A stretch of 64,000 bases of DNA from Nitrosovibrio sp. Nv6 (GCF_900110495.1 NZ_FODX01000003.1:208498-272497), one strand, 5' to 3'. Counted from the first letter of the stretch, positions 1-9,332 are shown. The notes: generated from the sequence alone by a model not told the origin. A program made the numbers and translations.

Positions 1-87
1 TTGCACGAATCAATGATGTATAAGTTTGGGCTGCTGGGTCTGCTTGGAATAGCACTATTCTGGAACGGCTTTCAAATCTTTGCCTGA
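1..87 (+). CDS. Possible 3' end of a membrane protein gene (partial)
   Basis: Frame 1 is open from the window edge to a TGA at 85-87. It encodes about 28 residues ending in one hydrophobic helix (GLLGLLGIALFWNGFQIF). It could be the last transmembrane segment of a protein whose start lies outside the window, or a very small membrane protein starting at the ATG codons at 13 or 16. No ribosome binding site is visible before those ATGs. It is not the C-terminus of AmoA or AmoB as far as I can recognise. The product is unknown. Confidence 0.3.
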   Translation: MHESMMYKFGLLGLLGIALFWNGFQIFA

Positions 88-200
88 TAGGCGCAGTATT
101 TGCAAGAGTGAATGATGTAACGCGCCTTATCCCCATAAAACATTTTAAATTTATGGAGAATAAAGGCAAATCCGCTCAAACAGTAGCGGGCAGTTAATCT

Positions 201-207
201 AAAGGAG
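201..207 (+). promoter_or_regulatory. Ribosome binding site of amoC
   Basis: AAAGGAG lies 9 nt before the ATG at 217 and fixes the amoC start. The preceding stretch 88-200 is A/T-rich around 136-165 and is the likely promoter region, but I cannot assign convincing -35 and -10 boxes. Confidence 0.7.
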
Positions 208-213
208 TACTGA

Positions 214-1032
<819 letters not shown>

Positions 1033-1076
1033 AGAGCTAACTGAGGAATCTGAGCAGTGGCCTGAACTGCCTGAAC

Positions 1077-1113
1077 CGCCCCGCTCCCCGTTACATCACA
1101 GGGGGATGGGGCG
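1077..1113 (+). terminator. GC-rich hairpin after amoC, possible terminator
   Basis: CGCCCC (1077-1082) pairs with GGGGCG (1108-1113), and inside it CCCC (1086-1089) pairs with GGGG (1101-1104). The two helices are separated by a 3x3 internal loop and closed by an 11-nt loop. The sequence after it, ATTTGCAATAAG, lacks a real U-tract. Termination may therefore be incomplete, or the hairpin may stabilise the amoC mRNA 3' end. Confidence 0.45.
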
Positions 1114-1191
1114 ATTTGCAATAAGCCACAGTAAAACAGCATGCAGGGGATAACGAATACACAATTGAACCCTACCTCAAGGAGCAATCAA

Positions 1192-1779
1192 ATGATCAAG
1201 CAAGTGATACAGCTCATTATTATTGTTACCGCAGCGCTTTACTGTGGCATGGCTGGGGCGCATGGGAAGGTGTCGATGGATGAAGATACATGCGCTCGCA
1301 GGCTTGATGATGACAGCATGGTGCATTTGAGTGCCTACCAGCCTCAACATGAACCCAGCAATCAATACTGCACAGAAATACCCAGGGAAGGGAATACTTT
1401 ATTGGTAATAGACCTTGCGGATCAGGCGCTGCGCGACATCCCCGTGGGGATACGCGTAGTGCGGGGAACCAGCGAGGTTGATGATGAGACAGTGGCATAC
1501 CTGCGTCCGAGTTATCATCCCGATGGGGTAATAAGGGGAGAGACCAGTCTGGATAAGGGGTTATACACGGTATTTATTACCGGCGAGGCGGTCCCTCCGG
1601 TACATTATGAGTATTCGTTGCGCGTACAGATGATCAACTACGCGAATATTTTTCGTGCTGCAACAGGTCCGTTGATTGCACTGCTGCTGCTTAGCCTGCT
1701 TGGTTACAAACTTATGAAATCCGAGCGGGTACAGGTTTGGCGGGCTTCCACGCGCCGGGCTTCGAGGCGGCGAGGATAA
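1192..1779 (+). CDS. Periplasmic, membrane-anchored protein next to amoC; candidate copper-binding
   Basis: 195 residues. The start is ATG 1192, chosen because AAGGAG lies 7 nt upstream (1179-1184) and because a signal peptide begins there; the in-frame ATG at 1141 lacks both. Residues 1-23 form a signal peptide ending AGA, so signal peptidase I would leave His24 as the first mature residue. A soluble domain of about 130 residues follows, with two Cys (in EDTCARR and QYCTEIP) and two further His (MVHLSAYQPQHEP). Then come one transmembrane helix (about 164-181) and a short Arg-rich cytoplasmic tail. This layout resembles small membrane-anchored proteins encoded with amo operons (orf4/orf5, AmoE/AmoD types), but I cannot assign it firmly to one. 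A mature N-terminal His is typical of histidine-brace copper sites; copper binding here is inference. Confidence 0.75.
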   Translation: MIKQVIQLIIIVTAALYCGMAGAHGKVSMDEDTCARRLDDDSMVHLSAYQPQHEPSNQYCTEIPREGNTLLVIDLADQALRDIPVGIRVVRGTSEVDDETVAYLRPSYHPDGVIRGETSLDKGLYTVFITGEAVPPVHYEYSLRVQMINYANIFRAATGPLIALLLLSLLGYKLMKSERVQVWRASTRRASRRRG

Positions 1780-1864
1780 TGCGGTATCGAGAACACCCGA
1801 ACGTAGGAAAAGTGCTTCTTTACTTTATTACACTCATGGACCTACATTAATTGCAGAATGAAAG

Positions 1865-1870
1865 TATAAT
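1865..1870 (+). promoter_or_regulatory. Possible -10 box upstream of the HxlR gene
   Basis: A perfect TATAAT lies 46 nt before the ATG at 1916 in an A/T-rich stretch. There is no convincing TTGACA-like box 16-18 nt upstream, so recognition could need an activator. Confidence 0.3.
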
Positions 1871-1915
1871 TCTTGGTTGCAAAAAGCAAGTTAATCTGCA
1901 GGCCAGCGCGAAGTT

Positions 1916-2350
1916 ATGACGAAATCAAACCAGATCAGCCGTTCCTCCTGTCCAGTCAGTTGCGCTCTGGACATATTGGGCGACAAATGGACGCTGCTTG
2001 TCGTTCGTGATCTCATTTTCTTCCGTAAGCGATACTTCGGGGATTTTCAAAATTCCCCGGAAAAAATCGCTACCAATATCCTTTCTGATCGCCTGAAAAA
2101 ACTGGAGGAATCCCACCTCCTTTTGCGACGCCGCGATCCGGCTAATGCGCGCAAGATTATTTATATGCCTACTGAAAAATGCGTGGATCTGGCGCCTCCA
2201 ATCATGGAGCTGGTACGTTGGGGTGCAAAATATGTTCCTGAAAGTAATGTACACGAGAATCTGGTTCAACGATTTGAGCAGGACCCGGTGGAATTTATGG
2301 GGGAAATACGATTATCTCTACGTAGAGAGAATGAAGCGAATAAAGAATAG
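1916..2350 (+). CDS. HxlR-family transcriptional regulator
   Basis: 144-residue winged-helix DNA-binding protein. It shows the HxlR layout: an N-terminal Cys in SSCPVSCALDILGDKWTLL, the recognition region FQNSPEKIATNILSDRLKKLEE, then a wing (RRRDPANARKIIYMPTEKC). HxlR proteins such as YodB, HypR and QorR often sense electrophiles or oxidants through the conserved N-terminal Cys, present here around residues 11 and 15. The neighbours downstream are GST genes, which fits a detoxification role, but the regulatory link is inference. The reading frame begins with MTKSNQISRSSC; no strong ribosome binding site is seen before it. Confidence 0.92.
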   Translation: MTKSNQISRSSCPVSCALDILGDKWTLLVVRDLIFFRKRYFGDFQNSPEKIATNILSDRLKKLEESHLLLRRRDPANARKIIYMPTEKCVDLAPPIMELVRWGAKYVPESNVHENLVQRFEQDPVEFMGEIRLSLRRENEANKE

Positions 2351-2518
2351 CGGGATTAGATGATGCAAAAGGAAATCAAGGCTATGAGAGAGATGAAAGT
2401 TAATTTTTAACTGAACTTTACTGGAATGCCCTTGGCATTACTACCGGGAACAGATCAGTACCATGCCCCTAATAAGGCACCTACTTAACATTAAACTGCA
2501 ATACAAAAGGAATTCTCC

Positions 2519-3316
2519 ATGCCCGATCAATCAAATGTCGAGCGTACGCTGTACGGATTCTGGCTCTCACCTTATATGAGTCAGGTCGCACACATGCTCT
2601 CGGAAACCGGTCTAACTTATCGTTATGAACGAGTGTCTCCGTTTCAGGGGGGCACGCTTACGCCAGAGCATATGGAACGAAATCCTCTTGGGAAAATTCC
2701 TACTCTCAGGGATGTCAATGGTGTTGATATTTCAGAAAGTCACGCGATCTGTCGATATCTCGCGAGAATCTATCCAGAAGCACAAAAGTTTTATCCTGTT
2801 GATGATCCGATGCTCTGTGCAGAGGTCGATGCCAAGAATGACTTCATCACTTTCTCCATTGCGGGTCCATTCTTCAACTGGTTTGTTGTCAGCGCATATT
2901 TTCCAAAAGCATGGAAACTCAAAATCGAAAAAGAAGGGCATATCTATAATCTTTGCTCTGTTCTGTTAAGCAAAATGTGGCTACCCCGATTGGTTAATGG
3001 CTCGAAAATGGCGCCATTCCTGCTTGGCAAAGAGCCTTTTTTGCCGGATTTCCAGTTGTTCTATACGCTCGAGCTTAGCCAAATGTTTTCCGAGCTGTTC
3101 GATATACCCGAGATGCATCTGTTTCGAGACGATCCTGCATTAAAGACGTTTTACGATGCAATGTGCGAGCGTCCTTCTACCCGTGAAATACTGGCGGCTA
3201 AAGAATCAGAACTGGATGTTACGAAGAAGGAACTCTTCGGGGGGTTTGGGGCAGCTTATCTCAATAACCATATCGACAGAAAAATCCTTGGAGGGATATT
3301 CGGGCGTGAAGTCTGA
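2519..3316 (+). CDS. Glutathione S-transferase family protein
   Basis: 265 residues. The N-terminal thioredoxin-fold GST domain (about residues 8-90) contains the cis-Pro region LGKIPTLRD and the glutathione-binding ESHAICRYLA motif. An all-helical C-terminal domain follows, with the N-capping-like stretch KEPFLPDFQLFYTLE near residue 180. Expected role: conjugation or reduction of electrophiles with glutathione in the cytosol; the substrate is unknown. AAAGGA lies 8-9 nt before the ATG. The tail of about 40 residues after the GST fold (KKELFGGFGAAYLNNH...) is longer than usual. The HxlR gene just upstream is a candidate regulator. Confidence 0.88.
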   Translation: MPDQSNVERTLYGFWLSPYMSQVAHMLSETGLTYRYERVSPFQGGTLTPEHMERNPLGKIPTLRDVNGVDISESHAICRYLARIYPEAQKFYPVDDPMLCAEVDAKNDFITFSIAGPFFNWFVVSAYFPKAWKLKIEKEGHIYNLCSVLLSKMWLPRLVNGSKMAPFLLGKEPFLPDFQLFYTLELSQMFSELFDIPEMHLFRDDPALKTFYDAMCERPSTREILAAKESELDVTKKELFGGFGAAYLNNHIDRKILGGIFGREV

Positions 3317-3428
3317 CCCGTACATACTGTAGCTGATCATCTGAATGGTCTTGAATCTACTGCATTTTCGCAAGGGATCAAGTGCCTCTTCCGGCGGTCT
3401 ATTTTCCCCTTAATAACAGTTTTTATTG

Positions 3429-3448
3429 CGGAGGCCCAACCTCCGTTT
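3429..3448 (+). terminator. Intrinsic terminator between the convergent GST gene and djlA
   Basis: CGGAGG (3429-3434), loop CCCAA, CCTCCG (3440-3445), then TTTTA. A 6-bp stem with a short T-run sits between the stop of the plus-strand GST and the end of the minus-strand djlA. Confidence 0.6.
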
Positions 3449-3487
3449 TAGTGATATCCACATCTGGTGATCGCAATCATTACAAAC

Positions 3488-4261
3488 CTACATATTGCGG
3501 CTCTTTTTGATCAAATCGTACGCAGTCTGCACTTCCTGAGCCTGCGCGGTGGCCATGGCAATCATATCTTCGGGAAGGCCCTGGCCCATCAGCTTATCCG
3601 GATGATACTGGCTCATCAGTTTGCGATATGCACGTTTTATTTCCTGATCGCTACTTTCCCTGGTCACGCCCAAGGCTTTATAAGCATCGTCCAAAGCAGT
3701 GGGCGAGGTTGCCTGGCCTCCCGCAAAATGCGACTGATTTAATACCATGTCCAGCAATTGCCTGAAAGCAAGCTGGTCATAGCCCAAGTGGAGGGCAACG
3801 TCACGCAGCAGGCCCTCCTCCGCCGCATCCAGGCGCCCATCGGCCAACGCCATGACGATGAGGTAAATCAGCAGCATCTGCTTGAGACTGTGCGTATGTC
3901 CACAAACAGACATGAATTCGTTCAGCTTGGGCCTGATATCAAAATCCGGCGCGGATCCTTGCTTGAACAGGGCAATTGCGAGTTGCCGGTGCTCAGAGGA
4001 CATTCCCAGCTTTTGCATGAAGTCTTCAACATGGGTAATCTCATCCTGGGAAATATGCCCATCTGCTTTCGCAAGTTTTCCCATTGAGATGAAAACGGTT
4101 TCGAGAAAAACTTTTTGGCGATGGGCGCTCGTGAGCGGATTGATTGCACCCGCACCATAAGCCCTATAACGGTCAATAAAGCTTCCGACGATATAACCGA
4201 GAAATGCTCCGAAAATACCGAAGAGGTAGTAGCCTAATAAAACTCCAATTATTTTGAACAA
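3488..4261 (-). CDS. djlA: DnaJ-like co-chaperone, DjlA type
   Basis: 257-residue inner-membrane J-protein that would stimulate DnaK. In order: an N-terminal transmembrane helix (residues about 3-29, glycine-rich, YYLFGIFGAFLGYIVGS), a TerB-like helical domain (about 50-170, FISMGKLAKADGHIS and IVMALADGRLDAAEE), and a C-terminal J domain (about 190-257) with the HPD motif in QYHPDKL. This is the standard DjlA architecture and length. It is monocistronic, convergent with the GST upstream in the window and divergent from the next GST. Confidence 0.93.
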   Translation of the reverse strand: MFKIIGVLLGYYLFGIFGAFLGYIVGSFIDRYRAYGAGAINPLTSAHRQKVFLETVFISMGKLAKADGHISQDEITHVEDFMQKLGMSSEHRQLAIALFKQGSAPDFDIRPKLNEFMSVCGHTHSLKQMLLIYLIVMALADGRLDAAEEGLLRDVALHLGYDQLAFRQLLDMVLNQSHFAGGQATSPTALDDAYKALGVTRESSDQEIKRAYRKLMSQYHPDKLMGQGLPEDMIAMATAQAQEVQTAYDLIKKSRNM

Positions 4262-4617
4262 GGGCGAATTCCGGGATTAATGTGGAAAAGTGGACTATAA
4301 CTTTGTGTAATTATTGCTTAAGCATTCAGCCGCGGAAAGTGATACGGGTAATAGCAATAAATGAATCCTTTGAACCATTCCCGCCTGTTGCTAATGCAGG
4401 ATGGTAAAGTTTAGCGTAACTCATACAAACTCGCACACGATATGACGTATCAAACATGGAGGATATTGAGGCAATTTGGCTAATGACAGTTTTCGCGAGA
4501 GGTAAACAAGCCCGATGACGGGTTGCGCTCGCTCCAGTCATCCTGCATAAAATTCCATAGAGACACAATTCAACGATGCGAGTAAAACGATCAATACAAT
4601 GACATAAAGGAGGAGCC
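4262..4617. other. Divergent intergenic region, djlA / GST
   Basis: 356 bp between the djlA start (minus strand) and the second GST start (plus strand). I see no gene, repeat or clear hairpin in it. It must carry promoters for both genes. The GST ribosome binding site is AAAGGAGG at 4606-4613. Confidence 0.5.
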
Positions 4618-5355
4618 ATGATTGAACTGCATTCGAGCCCAACGCCTAATGGCCAGAAGGTAATGATCATGCTTGAGGAAACCGGAATCGAATGGAAGCA
4701 CATCGACGTCAATATCAGTATCGGCGAACAGTTCAAGCCTGAACACCTGAAGCTCAATCCCAATAACAAGATTCCCGCAATCGTGGATACGGAAGGACCA
4801 GGAGATGGCCCGTACTCCATGATGGAATCCGGCGCTATTCTCGCGTATCTCGCGGAAAAAACCGGCAGGTTTCTACCACGGAATACGCGCAAGCGTTATG
4901 ACACGTTCCAATGGCTATTTTTCCAAGTGGCCCATATTGGCCCCATGTTCGGCCAGGCCAATCACTTCAACAGACAGGCCAGCGACAATCAGTATGCGCG
5001 GGATAGATACAATAACGAGGTGCTGCGCCTGTACCACGTACTGGAGAATCGGTTAGGTGAAAGCGCCTGGCTTGGCTGCGACGAATACACAATCGCCGAT
5101 ATCGCAACCTATCCATGGTGTAAAGGGCATGCGGATCGCGGCATCGACAAAACGGCGTTCCCCAATTTCATGCGCTGGTTCGAGTCCATGGAAGGACGCC
5201 CGGCCGTGCAACGCAACAACAAAATGGCGGCGGAAATTCGTGCGCGCATGGAGAAGGCGGCAGAAGGCAGACCGTCCATCGACATTTACGACACCAAAGA
5301 TAACGGAGAGCGCCTCACACGGGCTACGGGCCATATGGATAAATTACGGGGGTGA
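4618..5355 (+). CDS. Glutathione S-transferase, YghU/YfcG-like
   Basis: 245 residues with a strong AAAGGAGG ribosome binding site. The N-terminal thioredoxin-like domain carries SSPTPNGQKVMIMLEET, NNKIPAIVD (cis-Pro) and MMESGAILAYLAEKTG, which match the Nu-class GST/disulfide reductases YghU and YfcG. The C-terminal domain includes FFQVAHIGPMFGQANHF and the YTIADIATYPW helix-capping motif. Members of this class act as glutathione-dependent disulfide reductases or peroxidases. A degenerate copy of the 3' half of this gene lies just downstream (5535-5914). Confidence 0.93.
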   Translation: MIELHSSPTPNGQKVMIMLEETGIEWKHIDVNISIGEQFKPEHLKLNPNNKIPAIVDTEGPGDGPYSMMESGAILAYLAEKTGRFLPRNTRKRYDTFQWLFFQVAHIGPMFGQANHFNRQASDNQYARDRYNNEVLRLYHVLENRLGESAWLGCDEYTIADIATYPWCKGHADRGIDKTAFPNFMRWFESMEGRPAVQRNNKMAAEIRARMEKAAEGRPSIDIYDTKDNGERLTRATGHMDKLRG

Positions 5356-5534
5356 GGATCGTGGCAGGGATAGCTGTCTGCTGGCCGCCGTACGTCAGTT
5401 GGCTCAATGCAAGGCGCCTTACAGGAAGCGTTGATGGCTTTGAGAGAAACAACGTTGGCCATTGGAAAATATGGATGATCAAAGGATAAGCGCTAGCGCT
5501 ACGACAAGCTGCGGTGATAGGGCCTTCCATCGTG

Positions 5535-5914
5535 AATCAGCCCAGGTTCGGCAGCAAAACTTCAATCGACAGGCAAAGACGGTATAATAGAGTCGCTGCG
5601 CCTATAGTCGGTACTGGAGATAGGCGGAAAGAAATGTAAATTGCTGGCCTCCAGCGAATACGTCATTGCGGCATTGCTATTATCCTTGCTGTAAAGAGTA
5701 CGCGGAACTGCGCATCACAGAATTGCTTTCCCCAATTTCATGCGCTGGTCGAGAGCATGAAAGCGTGTCCGGCCGTGAAAGCAGCAACGAACGATAGGCC
5801 AAACGAATCCACGCGCATGAGTAAAGCGCGGAGGGTCAGCCGTCAGTCGATTTTTACGATACCAAAGATAGCACTGAACGACTCATTCGCACCAAGTGCA
5901 CTGGGTCGCACTAA
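5535..5914 (+). pseudogene. Decayed tandem copy of the upstream GST (3' half)
   Basis: A degenerate paralogue of the GST gene at 4618-5355. A 21-nt block is identical between 5158-5178 and 5728-5748, and similarity extends on both sides. GTTCGG..CTTCAA..GACAGG at about 5546-5573 matches the gene near 4946-4981. CTGCGCCT..GTACTGGAGA at about 5595-5620 matches the gene near 5024-5046. The end reads DFYDTKDSTERLIR, like DIYDTKDNGERLTR of the intact gene, and closes at TAA 5912-5914. Small deletions, frameshifts and internal stops (for example TAG at 5603 and TAA at 5692) show it is not functional. The 5' half is missing. Confidence 0.85.
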
Positions 5915-6283
5915 AACGCATGGTAAAAAGGTCAGGCTTATTTCCAGCTGAACCATTTTCACCTTTCTCGGCTGACAGGTAATACCACGCCTGATCCGGC
6001 ATGCGTATCAAATTAAGCCGCAATCAACCCGCATAGCTCAACAGCCTCTACCGGAAAATGGGGAGGTTGAAAAGGAGCGGCTCAATGACAACAAGGCTTT
6101 GAATCAGGAATCCGCGTGGTTTTCCGGCGGATTTTAGCAGGACAGACTTTTCATTCCAACGTCAAACGCAATGCATGGCGCGGCATACAGGACTATCACA
6201 ACCTGGAATTAGTGGGGTTGGCCGACGGTGACGCCTTCCTCCTTCCAACCATGTCAGGCTTTTTTCAATGGAGAGGAGAAAAA
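5915..6283. other. Intergenic stretch between the GST relic and the methyltransferase
   Basis: About 370 bp. The reading frame of the next gene is open back to 6116 but has no ribosome binding site before 6284, so I treat 5915-6283 as non-coding leader. I recognise no repeat or RNA element. Confidence 0.4.
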
Positions 6284-7123
6284 ATGAAGCATCAGCAATA
6301 CAGTATAAAATTCCCTATCGGAGAATCTCATCAGCTTGGTGAGGACGAGGTCTTTTTCTCTGTCCTCGAAAACGGACAGGACATCAAGTTCCGTTTTCAT
6401 GAATATGGTGAAATTTACAAACGTCCCGGTTTGTATGAACAGCTTTTTTATCATCGTCTCAAGTGCAATTCGCCCCAGAAAATCGGCGATATCCTGGCGA
6501 AAGTTCTAGGGGACAATCGCGTTGAAATGACAGAATTGCGGGCGCTCGATTTTGGAGCCGGAAACGGTATGTTTGGAGAGCAGCTGTGCAATATGGGAGT
6601 AGCGCGCGTTATCGGGGCTGATATCTCGGAAGAAGCCTATATTGCCTGTGAACGTGACAGGCCAAGCGTATACGATGCATATTATGTCTGTGATTTCTCC
6701 AATCTCGAAACTTCCATGCAACGAGAACTGGCTGCGTGGCAAATCGATTGCCTTACTTGTGTCGCCGCACTTGGTTTTGGCGATATTCCGGCAAAAGCCT
6801 TTGCCAATGCATTCAATCTTGTTGCACCGTCAGGATGGATTGCCTTTAATATCAAAGAGTCATTTCTACTTGAGAGCGATACTTCCGGATTCTCCCGCTT
6901 GATTAAATCGCTACTGGTAAGCGATGCGCTAGAAGTTCATCACCTGGAACGATACAGGCATCGTATATCCATTGATGGACGTCAGCTGTTCTATTACGCG
7001 CTGGTGGGAAAGAAAGGGTTCGATATACCGGATCACCTCTTGAACGGTGTGACCGAAATCCAAAGCCGAGCACGCCCGCTGGAACGAGCAGCAGGAGAAT
7101 TAGCAACTATCAAATGCGGATAA
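6284..7123 (+). CDS. Class I SAM-dependent methyltransferase, substrate unknown
   Basis: 279 residues from ATG 6284, chosen because GAGAGGAG (6271-6278) sits 5 nt upstream; earlier in-frame starts lack a ribosome binding site. The Rossmann SAM-binding motif I is LDFGAGNGMFGEQL, followed by motif II VIGADISEEA (acidic residue for the ribose hydroxyls), a motif IV-like region near LTCVAALGFG, and SGWIAFNIKES. The family methylates small molecules or proteins; nothing in the sequence fixes the substrate. The region before the SAM fold (about 90 residues, EVFFSVLENGQDIKFRFHEYG) is unusual and may bind substrate. It is not obviously in an operon with ettA, which lies 155 bp downstream. Confidence 0.8.
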   Translation: MKHQQYSIKFPIGESHQLGEDEVFFSVLENGQDIKFRFHEYGEIYKRPGLYEQLFYHRLKCNSPQKIGDILAKVLGDNRVEMTELRALDFGAGNGMFGEQLCNMGVARVIGADISEEAYIACERDRPSVYDAYYVCDFSNLETSMQRELAAWQIDCLTCVAALGFGDIPAKAFANAFNLVAPSGWIAFNIKESFLLESDTSGFSRLIKSLLVSDALEVHHLERYRHRISIDGRQLFYYALVGKKGFDIPDHLLNGVTEIQSRARPLERAAGELATIKCG

Positions 7124-7278
7124 TTTCGAACAGCACCAGAAGAATCGAAGCCTGAAAGATACAACCGATAAGGCTGGTACCTGGAGGACTCCGGCGTTCT
7201 TTTAACTATTTGTTTAATCCCGGCAGAGCCTCTCCATAGGTTAAACTTGAAAAATTTTACTAACGTTGACACTTATCT

Positions 7279-8943
7279 ATGGCTCAATACGTAATCACCA
7301 TGAATCGCGTCGGCAAAGTCGTTCCGCCCAGACGCACGATTCTCAAGGATATTTCCATCAGCTTCTTCCCAGGCGCAAAGATAGGTCTGCTTGGTCTCAA
7401 TGGTTCGGGCAAGTCCACTGTGCTGAAAATCATGGCGGGGGTGGACAAGGATATCGAAGGTGAGGTTACAGCGATGCCCAACCTCAATATCGGCTATCTT
7501 CCGCAGGAGCCACAGCTCAATCCCGTGCAGACCGTGCGCGATGCTGTGCAGGAAGGACTGGGCGAAGTGTTCAGTGCGCAACAGAAACTGGAAGAGGTGT
7601 ATGCCGCTTATGCCGAACCGGATGCCGATTTCGACGCGCTGGCGTCCGAGCAGGTCCGGCTGGAAGCCATCCTTGCCGCCAGCGGTGCCAATGTCGATCA
7701 GCAGATGGAAATTGCCGCCGATGCGCTACGTTTGCCCGAATGGGACGCCGTTATCGGGAATCTTTCCGGCGGGGAGAAACGCCGCGTGGCATTGTGCAAA
7801 CTTCTGCTGTCAAAGCCGGACATGCTGTTGCTGGACGAACCCACCAATCACCTGGATGCCGAGTCAGTGGAATGGCTGGAACAATTTCTCACCCGGTTCC
7901 CCGGTACGGTCGTAGCAGTCACGCATGACCGCTATTTTCTTGACAACGCGGCGGAGTGGATACTGGAGCTTGACCGTGGTCACGGCATTCCCTGGAAGGG
8001 CAACTACAGTTCCTGGCTGGAACAGAAGGAAACCCGGCTGAAGCAGGAAGAATCGGCCGAATCCGCGCGTCAGAAAGCGCTAAAAAAAGAGCTCGATTGG
8101 GTACGCCAGAACCCCAAGGGACGCCAGGCGAAATCCAAGGCGCGAATTGCCCGTTTCGATGAACTCAACTCCCAGGAGTACCAGAAACGCAACGAAACGC
8201 AGGAGATATTCATCCCCGTTGCCGACAGGCTTGGTAATGAAGTCATCGAGTTCAAGAACGTGTCCAAGGCCTATGGCGATCGCCTGCTGATCGACGATTT
8301 GAGCTTCAAGGTTCCGCCCGGGGCGATCGTCGGCATCATCGGTCCCAACGGGGCGGGAAAATCGACCCTGTTCCGCATGATCACGGGTAAGGAGCACCCG
8401 GATTCCGGCGATATAGAAATCGGATCAACCGTAAAAATAGCGCATGTGGACCAATCGCGCGATGCGCTCGAAGGCGGCAAAAGCGTGTTCGATACCATCT
8501 CAGGCGGCCATGACATCCTGAACGTCGGGAAATATGAAACGCCCGCGCGCGCTTATCTTGGCCGTTTCAACTTCAAGGGCGCCGATCAGCAGAAAATTGT
8601 CGGCAACCTTTCGGGCGGCGAGCGTGGAAGGCTACATCTAGCCAAAATGCTTATTTCCGGGGGCAATGTGCTCCTGCTGGACGAACCTTCCAACGATCTC
8701 GATGTGGAAACCTTGCGCGCACTGGAAGACGCGTTGCTGGAGTTTGCGGGGTGCGTGCTGGTCATCTCGCACGACCGCTGGTTCCTCGACCGTATTGCCA
8801 CGCACATCCTGTCCTTCGAGGGCAATTCTCAGGTCGCGTTCTTCGACGGCAACTACCAGGAATACGAAGCCGACAAGCGTAAGCGCCTGGGTGAGGAAGG
8901 CGCCAAACCAAAACGGATCAGATATAAGCCGATCAACCGGTGA
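7279..8943 (+). CDS. ettA: Energy-dependent translational throttle protein EttA (ABC-F ATPase)
   Basis: 554 residues, the usual EttA length. It has two ABC ATPase domains without membrane segments: Walker A GLNGSGKST and GPNGAGKST, signatures LSGGEKRRVALCKLL and LSGGERGRLHLAKML, Walker B LLLDEPTNHLD and LLLDEPSNDLD. Between them lies the P-site tRNA interaction arm (about residues 240-310, rich in Lys/Arg: WVRQNPKGRQAKSKAR). The start MAQYVITMNRVGKVVPP is characteristic of EttA. It binds the ribosomal E site and gates the first peptide bond according to ATP/ADP ratio. Monocistronic as far as visible; the ribosome binding site is weak. Confidence 0.97.
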   Translation: MAQYVITMNRVGKVVPPRRTILKDISISFFPGAKIGLLGLNGSGKSTVLKIMAGVDKDIEGEVTAMPNLNIGYLPQEPQLNPVQTVRDAVQEGLGEVFSAQQKLEEVYAAYAEPDADFDALASEQVRLEAILAASGANVDQQMEIAADALRLPEWDAVIGNLSGGEKRRVALCKLLLSKPDMLLLDEPTNHLDAESVEWLEQFLTRFPGTVVAVTHDRYFLDNAAEWILELDRGHGIPWKGNYSSWLEQKETRLKQEESAESARQKALKKELDWVRQNPKGRQAKSKARIARFDELNSQEYQKRNETQEIFIPVADRLGNEVIEFKNVSKAYGDRLLIDDLSFKVPPGAIVGIIGPNGAGKSTLFRMITGKEHPDSGDIEIGSTVKIAHVDQSRDALEGGKSVFDTISGGHDILNVGKYETPARAYLGRFNFKGADQQKIVGNLSGGERGRLHLAKMLISGGNVLLLDEPSNDLDVETLRALEDALLEFAGCVLVISHDRWFLDRIATHILSFEGNSQVAFFDGNYQEYEADKRKRLGEEGAKPKRIRYKPINR

Positions 8944-9023
8944 CGTAACGCGCCACCCTTGACGTAACGTGCTTATACAGAGCCCGGATTTCAGCCGCCG
9001 ACAGGTCGAGGTCCCCTGTTTGC

Positions 9024-9332
9024 CTAGTAGCGGCCCTCGCGCCTGGGGCCTGTGCCGCTGTATTCTTCATCTTCGTCATATCTTTCGATACCGTCCGTGC
9101 TGTATCTGGAATTGTCGCGCCTGGTGCTGGACGAACGGTTGTTTTTCGACCGCTTTTCCTTTTCAGCTCCATTCTCGTTCTCTTTATCCCTCACAGCCGG
9201 GGAATCAGCGGGCGCTATCTCAGCCGGCATATCGCGTTCGCCCGCGTGAACCATTCCCGTGCCGGCTGCGCTGAAGATCAATACGCTAGCCAGCCCGAGT
9301 AATTCTGCTGCCAATGTTGAAGAAAATTTCAT
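9024..9332 (-). CDS. Small secreted, highly charged protein, unknown function
   Basis: 102 residues. The ATG at 9332 is preceded by GAGGAGGG, a strong ribosome binding site. A signal peptide covers about residues 1-30 (Lys at 3, hydrophobic core LLGLASVLIFSAAG, VHA cleavage site). The mature part has low complexity and is rich in Glu, Asp, Arg, Asn and Ser (KENENGAEKEKRSKNNRSSS...), so it is probably disordered. I recognise no family. It sits convergent to ettA, with a 197-bp gap to the flavin monooxygenase gene upstream on the same strand. Confidence 0.65.
   Translation of the reverse strand: MKFSSTLAAELLGLASVLIFSAAGTGMVHAGERDMPAEIAPADSPAVRDKENENGAEKEKRSKNNRSSSTRRDNSRYSTDGIERYDEDEEYSGTGPRREGRY

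Noticed and set aside
155..180. SigmaE-like promoter (GGAGAAT ... TCAAA) before amoC
   Set aside because: The -35 match is poor and the 14-nt spacer is too short for sigmaE; not supported although singleton amoC regulation by sigmaE has been proposed in Nitrosomonas.
5583..5588. Perfect TATAAT as an orphan promoter
   Set aside because: It aligns with ATACAATAA of the intact GST gene within the decayed duplicate, so it arose as coding sequence. No -35 box is present at the right distance.
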